From positions 61,492,914-61,556,913 of the forward strand of contig JALMGJ010000002.1 in assembly GCA_023362775.1 (NCBI GenBank): a stretch of DNA of 64,000 nt, read 5' to 3'. Source of the DNA: Charina bottae. Lineage: Eukaryota > Chordata > Lepidosauria > Squamata > Charinaidae. How positions within the stretch are numbered: the first letter of the stretch is position 1; every line of letters begins with the position of its first letter. Both the position numbers and the translations under genes were made by a program. Under the pieces are notes generated by a model. The model saw only the letters and a program-made list of their open reading frames with translations, had not been told where the DNA came from and made no database searches. Shown here in pieces: positions 57,293 through 64,000 of this stretch.

Positions 57293-58430
57293 TGTGAGGT
57301 TTGCGCCGCTCACTAGTGTGAGGTTCGCGCCGCTCACCTGGCTGCCAGCCGACATGCTGGGCTCCGAGTCGGAAGAGGAGCCAGTCTCCGGAAGCAGCAG
57401 GCTTGGCACGAACCCGATCGAAGAACCGGAGACGCTGATTGGCAGAGGCTCAGAAGGAAGGACGCCTCGGAAGGAAGAATCAGCGCATGCCAGAGGAGAG
57501 AAGAAAGGCGGGCCGAGCAATGTGAGGCTCGATTGGCCTCTGCTCCCCAACGGCGAAAAAATCAAATTAAAAGGCCGGCACAACGAACCTCGGTTGCCGG
57601 AGACAACCGATCCTACCCGTGACCTGGATTCTTGCCTGTGACCGATCCTCCAGCCACGTGGACTACCCGAGCCGAGCTGAGCCGAGAGCCTCGTACTGAG
57701 TCAATCCCAGCAACCAGCCTGATCGCCATGGAGGAACCCGATCTAGGAGATAGATCCACCTACCTGTTGTCGCCGAGAGCCGAGCCACCTCCTGCTGCCG
57801 CACCTTCGCCCAGTGAACCTCCAGATCCCGGACGTCGCTCGGAGTACTTCCTGTCCCCTGAGGAAGAGGCCACCACCGGGGTAAGCGCCGCTGCATTGCC
57901 TGCCCATTCCACGACTGCCCGTGCCCTGTATTCCCCGCTGATCTCCAAACTGGAGCAGTTCCCACCCACGCCACCACCTCCAAGTGTCGCCTCCGGGTCT
58001 CCTTCAACCGGGAACATAACCAGTCCTCAGTTGAGTCAAGCCGATGCCGGTTATCAGTGGGCTGCTTTTGTCGGGCCCCAGTCTAACCATACCCCCACCA
58101 GCCAAGATCCTCAGCTGAGTTAAGCCGACGCTGGTTATCAGTGGGCTGCTTTTGTCGGGCCCCGGTCTACCCAAACCCCCACCAGCCAAGGTAGCTCCAT
58201 GCCCGCTGTTACCTTATCTACCACCTCCGGATCGCCGTCAGCTGCAGCTTCGACCACAGAGCCTGCAAACCCTTTGGTCCTCCCTGTTGGACCAGGAGTG
58301 TCACCCGGACTTGTTGCTATCCAGCCTGCAGGGGAAGAAGAGGGCAGTATAAACTGGGCTGCTTGTGTAACTGTGTAAATAAAGTTAATTCCAGTAACGC
58401 TTCCGTGTCAGTCTTAGTCGGAACAGGACA
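57293..58430 (+). mobile_element. Long solo LTR (1138 bp) inserted in the old RTE
   Basis: Begins TGTGAGG and ends ACAGGACA, flanked by CATGG at 57288-57292 and 58431-58435. Removal restores the host motif R-I-P-W-T-A-K. An AATAAA at 58377 lies about 50 bp before the 3' end, supporting plus orientation. It starts with a 24-bp duplication (GTGAGGTT(T/C)GCGCCGCTCAC twice). It includes a proline-rich open run (57632-58123, 163 codons), whose LLSPRAEPPPAAAPSPSEPP composition could be gag-like or chance. Possibly a Gypsy- or ERV-type LTR; not decided. GC-rich compared with its surroundings. Confidence 0.8.
58025..58192 (+). repeat. 84-bp tandem duplication inside the LTR
   Basis: CCTCAGTTGAGTCAAGCCGA at 58025 and CCTCAGCTGAGTTAAGCCGA at 58109 start two consecutive units, both containing TATCAGTGGGCTGCTTTTGT and CCCCCACCAGCCAAG. 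Units differ at several positions. Confidence 0.88.
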
Positions 58431-58510
58431 CATGGACAGCCAAGAAAACAAACAAATGGATCATCGAACAAATCAACCGAGAGTTCTCACTTGAGGCACA
58501 AATGGCCAGT

Positions 58511-58587
58511 CTCAATCAATTTATTTATTTGTTTATTCAATTTTTATGGCCGCCCATCTCAACAAGTGACTCTGGGCAGCTATAGCA
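58511..58587 (-). mobile_element. Short CR1/L2-type tail inserted in the old RTE
   Basis: ATTTATTTATTTGTTTATTC then GGCCGCCCATCTCAACAAGT and GACTCTGGGCAG are the reverse complement of the L2/CR1 tail. It interrupts the host between E-A-Q-M-A-S-L and K-L-S-Y-F-G-H. Confidence 0.65.
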
Positions 58588-58837
58588 AATTATCCTACTT
58601 TGGACATATTATGCAAAGACCCAACTCTCTGGAAAAGGCTCTAATGCTGGGAAGGTGGAAGGAAAGAGAAGAAGAGGATGGCCAGCAGGAAGGTGGATGA
58701 ACTCAGTTACAGTTGTGATGTGTGCAGTGTTGGGAGATATGACAGTCCAGGTTAGGGATAGATTGTCATGGAGAAAATCTATCTAGGTGGTCACTAGTAG
58801 TTGAAAACTACTTGATGCCACATAATCAATTAATCAA

Positions 58838-58866
58838 ATGAATGAATGAATGAATGAATGAATGAA

Positions 58867-58920
<54 letters not shown>
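58838..58920 (+). repeat. (GAAT)n(AT)n compound microsatellite at an RTE 3' end
   Basis: About eight GAAT units followed by about 25 AT dinucleotides. Position directly after the RTE terminus suggests growth from its 3' repeat. Confidence 0.9.
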
Positions 58921-58924
<4 letters not shown>

Positions 58925-60000
58925 CCTTAGAGCAACAACAAAATGCAGATATAAATATATGTACAGTATGTGTTGTATATGTAGGTATATATAACAAGGT
59001 AATGTACCTTTGAAATCAACAAAGTGTTTATTATAGAGTTGCTCATCTCATTCATGTTGTTATAGTGTTCCTCATTCCATCATTAGTGCTTGGTACGGAT
59101 GAACTATGGGCATTAAAAACTTCTTCTAATTAAAAAATCAACAATAGTCCTTTTTGGATTTATTAGGTCATTCTTCTAGAAATGCTGGTACTTAAGTAGA
59201 CAGAACAATATAATTCATAGACAAGAAGGCAGTACCAGCCAGCTTGGGAAACCCTAAGGAGTGCAAATGTTCTCAAAGAATGGTTTCGAAAAAAAATTAA
59301 TCCAGTTGAATGAAGGTTGAATATATTTGGTAAGCAAAGGATATTGATTATCTGCTAAGAAAAAATGAAATAAAATAGAATGGTATATCCTGACAAAGGG
59401 AAATTGATTTTTGCAGGTTTCATTTGTCACATACTAAGACAAAAATAATATCATTTTATTAAAAATAACAATTAACAAGGAAGTCAATTTTGATGTTGCT
59501 TTTATCATTTGAGATACCTCTTTTTTCTGCATCATACTTGCTACTTCTTTTGCTAAGATTTCCCCAGTTTCTTAAATTTATGAGGTTATCAGGGTTACTA
59601 TCCTTGCCTGGCCAACAACTTGGAAATACAACCCCAAAAAATTATTTAATTTCCCATAACTATTATATTTGCAATTCACATGTTTATATAATACAGCACA
59701 ATATTATACAATAAAATTACTAAGGAACTAAAAAAGACTGAAATTACATTCTGAAATCATTGAAATTATTGCAAAACAAATCCAAAACTATTATTTCAAC
59801 TAAAACGATCCTCGGTATTTGTGTAATGATGCTCCCAATATTATGCAGAAAGAGTGGTTTATGACAACTCATACTTTATTGTATAGATAAATAACACAAA
59901 CTCAAACAATAAATGGTTTGCAGACAATAACTAAAATTTACTTTGGTTATGTAATTAATTAGTTATGTCTCAGAAGGAAGAAAAAATTGAAGCAATATTT
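58921..60000. other. No recognised feature
   Basis: Very AT-rich sequence. ORFs up to 74 codons. Confidence 0.5.
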
Positions 60001-60140
60001 ATTTATTATTTATTTATTTATTGGATTTATCACCGCCCAACTCCCCCTAGGGGGACTCTGGGTGGTTTACAACAGATTTAAAATCATTAATATACATTTA
60101 TAAATAAAATAACATACATAATAAATAATAATTTAAAATA
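60001..60140 (-). mobile_element. CR1/L2-type 3' end fragment, minus strand
   Basis: TTTATTATTTATTTATTTATTGG, then CACCGCCCAACTCCC..GGGGGACTCTGGGTGG and an A/T-rich stretch, match inverted L2/CR1 tails elsewhere in the window. Confidence 0.6.
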
Positions 60141-60818
60141 TAATAAATAAGATGGAATCCAAAGGCAGAGTATTCTTAAGTTTATAAAAAGGGCTCCTCA
60201 GAGCAAATCTAAGGTGCTAGTCATCTCCAGGTATCTCCAATCTCCTTCTGACCCCAAGCATATTAATTAAGCAATAATTATGAAGCAAATGACAGCTGGT
60301 GGAAAGGCACTCTTTGAAACTGACAAAACTGATTGCGGCTGATGAGATTGCCCTGTCTTTTTCACATGACCTCAGCCTTCCATTTTTTGAGCTGGAAATT
60401 GCAGAGATGGGACATTGAAGGAGCCAAGCTATCAGTTTGCAAGGAATTGCTGGTGAGGGGATTTGTGATTTAAGAGAACACTAAGAGAAAGAGTAAGAAA
60501 GTGGGCAGCAAAGCAAGTTGTAAGGATTGAATAATGGGAAAGGGGAGTTGATCCTACAAAGCCATCTGTTCGGCAAGGCTGAATAATTCAAAGCCATCTG
60601 GTTTACACGAAAGACTTGGTTCTCTATAACAAATTCCTTAACCTGAGGCATAGAACTCCAGCCATTCCCAGGCTGCATGATGAATACATCTGGAGAGCTG
60701 CAGGATGGAGCAGGCTGTGCTTTCTAGCAAAGAAGGTCAAGAAGTTAAGAGAGGGAATGGGCGATGGGAGGAAAAGGTATGCATACTAGTGTCCAAACAG
60801 TCATCCAGGCCAGAGGGC
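60141..60818. other. No recognised feature
   Basis: Short ORFs only. No repeat boundary was seen. Confidence 0.5.
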
Positions 60819-60829
60819 AAGGTTAACTG

Positions 60830-61165
60830 TAAAAGTAAAGGTTCCCCCCGCACATTTGTGCAGTCGTCTTCCGACTCTAGGGGCCGGTGCTCATCTCCGT
60901 TTGTTAGCCGAAGAGCCAGCACTGTCCAAAGATGCTTCCATGGTCATGTGGCTGGCATGACGCACACAGAACGCTGTTACCTTCCCACCGAAGTGGTACC
61001 TATTAATCTACTTGCATTTGCATGCTTTCGAATTGCTAGGTTGGCAAGAGCTGGGGCGAGTGCGGGAGCTCACTCCGTCACGCGGGGCTAGGGATTCGAA
61101 CCTCCGAACTTGCGATCTTCTGATCGACAAGCCTGGCGTCTTACTGGCTGAGCCACCACACCCCT
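60830..61165 (-). mobile_element. tRNA-derived SINE family B, complete, minus strand
   Basis: 336 bp flanked by a perfect 11-bp duplication AAGGTTAACTG at 60819-60829 and 61166-61176. Minus-strand head GGTGTGGTGGCTCAGCCAGT and GGTTCGAATCCC (perfect B-box); the 3' end is the TTTAC-type tail at 60830-60845. Target duplications of this size fit LINE-driven integration. It is among the youngest SINE copies here by duplication quality. Confidence 0.9.
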
Positions 61166-61176
61166 AAGGTTAACTG

Positions 61177-61985
61177 AGAGTAAGGTAAAAGCTTTATCTT
61201 GAGACTCAAGAGCAAATAATATGATGCCATCCCAGTGACTTTGATGGCTCTACCTGGAATATGAAGGGAGGGCTATGACAATCTTCTACCATGGTGATAC
61301 TGTAGAAGAGTTAGCTCCCTGGATATGACAGGATTGCATCAGATTTCTCTTGCTGAGCATTTATGCTCCTGGTGCTCCTAGATTGGCTTTTTCCTCCCTT
61401 ACAAATAACAAAGACTTTTCTGTTGCTTGCATCCAAAGCAAGCTTACAGCCATCCCCTTCCCCAAGCCTTTACCCAGGTTTTCTTTGAGCACAGGAGCAA
61501 TGTCCCTCATATCTGCTCAGCTGTGCAGCAGCTGCTCAGGAATTCAACATCTTTTGGGATGTTGAATGGATTCCTCACTAACTTTTGCATTGTGAATGGG
61601 GCTAAGAACATATGGAAAATTTTGACATAACTCTGGATAAAACGTTCCAGTTCATTCACTGAATTCATATTTAGCACAGCATATTTGTATGAATAAACAC
61701 AAGCCTGTTAAGACTATCTAGAGACTCTTTAAAGTACAGAAGGATAAGTAATGTTTATGAAGGAGGTTACATCCTCCAGTAGCCCGTGTCTCTGAGCTCT
61801 CTGTCCTCGTGGTGAGGGAACAGAGAAAAGGAAAGGGTTCCTCCACAATAGGAAGCAGGGTGAAGGTAGAACAACCAGATCTGAGCTGTCAAAATCCAGA
61901 CAACAACTAGGTGGCAGCCAAGAAATACAGAAATCTCTATTATAAGAGGAGAGCTGTGTTTGGCTGTAATGGCAAAAGATCAGGA
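61177..61985. other. No recognised feature
   Basis: No gene or clear repeat. ORFs up to 71 codons. Confidence 0.5.
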
Positions 61986-61987
61986 GG

Positions 61988-62122
61988 AGTCTGATAGCAC
62001 CTTTTCTGACTAACGCATTTTATTCAAAGCTTTCTGAGCTGCACCCGATGAACTGAGCTGCAGCTCTTGAAAGCTTATGCCTTTTAATAAAATGTGTTAG
62101 TCAGAAAAGGTGTTACCAGACT
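61988..62122. repeat. Palindromic interspersed repeat
   Basis: The left arm AGTCTGATAGCACCTTTTCT..ACTAACGCATTTTATTCAAA and the right arm ending TTTTAATAAAATGTGTTAGT..AGAAAAGGTGTTACCAGACT are inverted copies around a GAGCTGCA..TGCAGCTC centre. The GAAAGCTTATGCC..AATAAAATGTGTTAGTC phrase is familiar from repeats across amniotes, probably of DNA-transposon origin. No clear target duplication was found. Confidence 0.7.
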
Positions 62123-62461
62123 TCATTGGAAAACCCTATGTATTGGCTGTCTTCTACTGGCTGTCCATGTTATTTCACTATAGTCCTACTGAAAGAGAGA
62201 ACCCAAAAGTGTATCAATCTTCTAAGCAGGGGAAACAGAGTTCAGGAGATGAGCAAAGAAAGAGTTCTTGGTTGCTGGCTCTGCTCTTAATCTCTCTAGT
62301 GGTCAACTGGAGAACTAGTGCAAAGAATTGGTACTTCTGGACCTGGATCTCCAAGAAAGGAAAGGTTCACTCTTGACTTTCTCTGCTGTAGGAATCTATT
62401 TTTAATTCCTGCAGTTTTTGTTTTCAAACCATGGTTTTGTACTGTGAATAACTCTTCCATG

Positions 62462-62525
62462 CATTTATTTATTTCTAAATTTTATATTCTACCTTTCTGC
62501 CCATAAAGCACTCGAGATGGCTAAT
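62462..62525 (-). mobile_element. Possible CR1/L2-type tail, minus strand
   Basis: TTTATTTATTTCTAAATTTTATATTCTACC followed by CATAAAGCACTCGAGATGGC resembles the inverted LINE tail in decayed form. Confidence 0.35.
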
Positions 62526-64000
62526 GATTACCCCCCCCACCTTAAAATCTGAAACCACTAATAAAGTTGACTCAAATTAAAAAGGGTTAAGTGGAAGAGG
62601 ATGTTCTCAACTCCTTTCCTGAATGCAGAAAGGGATGAGGGTCAACTGCACCTCCCAAAGGAATGTATTTCTGAATACCCCTACTTGAAATGGCCAGGAT
62701 GATGCAGTTCTTCCACAGTTGTCCCTGTGGCCTAAGAATTTTTCTCAAAAATACTGAGCATGAGGTAACTATGGGCATTATTTGAAAATTCCATATGCCT
62801 GTCCTGGAATCATATCCATCCACCATTACACTCAATTTGAATAGGTAAATACTTTAATAACACTGTTTATCATAGAAGACAGAAAATACATGTATACATA
62901 TTGGCAGATGTATACAATTAACTGCTGCGGGAGATATAAAATAGTTCTACCTCAACTTTCTCTGGATGTAAATTCTTATCAACCTTTACAATTGGGTGAA
63001 CACTAGTATTGAAGTCCAGCTAAACTTCTGTAAGATTTAATGTAGATACCCATTTAATCTCTCCAAATCCCAAAATTATTGGCTGAGGCATGTGACTTCA
63101 CCCTTTTGATATTAAAATATCAATGGCCAATCCCCTGCAGCCTTAGGAAATAACTTTTTAAAAAGTAATTATCATCTTTGGACATAAGAAAGATGCCAAC
63201 CCCTTCATTACACCGTGCATAGCCAAAACCATTATAAACATTTTGATTTTTATAAAACAGTATATTTAATCATAATAAATTAGGATTTTTGCTACAGTTA
63301 TATACTACAGTATCCTACTATTATAAGATGAAATGCTGTTTAAATGTATTTTCAATAAATACATACTTTAGCTGGCTGCTGTTAAAATAAGGGACATATG
63401 CCCTTTTCTCATAAATCATCACCATCACCATCATCATCCACTTTCTCATAAGGCACAGAATCAAAATGATAAAGCATAAACATTAAAAATACCATAAAAA
63501 AGATTGAAAATCATTCAAACTCAGGCTGAAGAACTTGACTAGAGCCCTCCAATTTTTTAAATGCTGCAGTACATGAAGGACATTGAATGGATTTTACAGG
63601 AGGAAGAAGATCTCGCATCTGTTTGCAAGGGAGGGAGATGGCTGACAAGCGTCAACGGAATGCTAGAAGACACGCCAAGTGACCCTGAAATTGCACTGCC
63701 AGGGACTGAGACAGCAATCATGGGACATGCGGGCATTTCCTCTCTTATTTTGGGGGAGTCATTAGTGTGAAATTGCTTCTGTCTTAGATGGTGAAATTGT
63801 TGATCTCTTGGTGAATCAAGTCATTATGGAAAGTGGAATGCTCCAAAAGCAGAAACTCAGAAGAAGCATTCTCAGATGGAGAGGAACTAATTTTGACCAA
63901 GGAGATAGGAATGACCACCACTCATGGTGGGAAAATCAGCCTGAATCCTCTGCAGTTTTCATGTGGCAATTTGAAAAATGTACTTGTAAGCCAGGGGCAT
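62526..64000. other. No recognised feature
   Basis: AT-rich sequence to the window end, with a (CAT/CAC)n run at 63418-63437. A 69-codon ORF at 63561-63770 has no family features; I do not call it a gene. Confidence 0.45.

Larger units (their letters stand above)
55850..58835 (+). pseudogene. Old RTE-clade LINE, RT half, split by three insertions
   Basis: Pieces in order: SQKAAGTDGIP (55940), an L-I-S-H-A-S-K-I-M-L-like stretch (56140), DDQGGFRKG (56214), E-K-A-K-E-Y, DCVNHIKLWKVL (56344), GKGVxQGC (56490), NNLHYADDTTLIA (56612), then a BovB copy. It resumes at KMGLKLNIKKTKL (56928), LGSIINSKRTSSQEVHHRLALGRAAMKAL (57037), ends at R-I-P-W (57287), then an LTR, then TAKKTNKWIIEQI (58436), then a short LINE tail, then KLSYFGHIMQRPNSLEKALMLG (58588). 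The YADD is intact but stops and frameshifts are numerous. The 3' end, ACTTGATGCCACATAATCAA, runs into (GAAT)n. Related to but clearly different from the young BovB. Confidence 0.82.

Noticed and set aside
63561..63770. Possible host exon near the window end
   Set aside because: A 69-codon ORF without recognisable domain, splice context or repeat assignment; insufficient to call.

Overview
The window reads as intergenic or intronic DNA of a vertebrate, most likely a squamate reptile (lizard or snake). I found no convincing host protein-coding exon, rRNA gene, functional tRNA gene or CRISPR array. The squamate inference rests on the repeat mix: young BovB (RTE) copies beside CR1-, L2-, L1- and R4-like LINEs, three tRNA-headed SINE families, many non-autonomous hAT elements and short solo LTRs. 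The species cannot be named from this sequence.

Layout. 0-9 kb is AT-rich unique sequence with an A-tailed non-LTR insertion (1.8-2.9 kb), a CR1/L2-type 3' end with a hexamer microsatellite, a GC-rich hAT (4.5 kb), one MITE inserted inside another (7.0-7.3 kb) and a 5S-rRNA-headed SINE (8.6 kb). 9.9-14.9 kb holds RTE/BovB remnants, a solo LTR, a SINE broken by a hAT, an antisense L2 endonuclease fragment and a complete SINE. 15-22 kb is mostly unrecognised sequence. 22.5-28 kb is a stack: an antisense R4 fragment, then a decayed sense L1 split by a hAT, two solo LTRs and a SINE. 30.3-32.7 kb is a GC-rich island made of a hAT inside a hAT, followed directly by a third hAT that used the same target octamer. 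33-34 kb has another hAT and a SINE.

35.7-39.7 kb is a CR1 interrupted by the best-preserved gene in the window: a full-length BovB with one uninterrupted 1010-codon endonuclease/reverse-transcriptase frame and a perfect 12-bp target-site duplication (TSD). 42.3-46.3 kb is a second nearly complete LINE of another clade, ending in a C2H2 zinc finger and disabled by four stops and one frameshift. 46.7-48.5 kb is an antisense L2 split by a SINE. Truncated young BovB copies lie at 49.4 and 56.7 kb. 55.8-58.8 kb is an old RTE split by BovB, by a 1.1-kb LTR and by a short LINE tail. 60.8 kb has another complete SINE, and the rest is largely unrecognised.

How the parts relate. The autonomous elements explain the passive ones: BovB-type RT for its own truncated copies, probably L2/CR1-type RT for SINEs carrying that kind of tail, and an unseen hAT transposase for the cut-and-paste elements. 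Insertions that split older elements and carry clean TSDs give a relative age order: L1, R4, L2, CR1 and RTE bodies are older; hATs, solo LTRs and SINEs came next; BovB is among the youngest.
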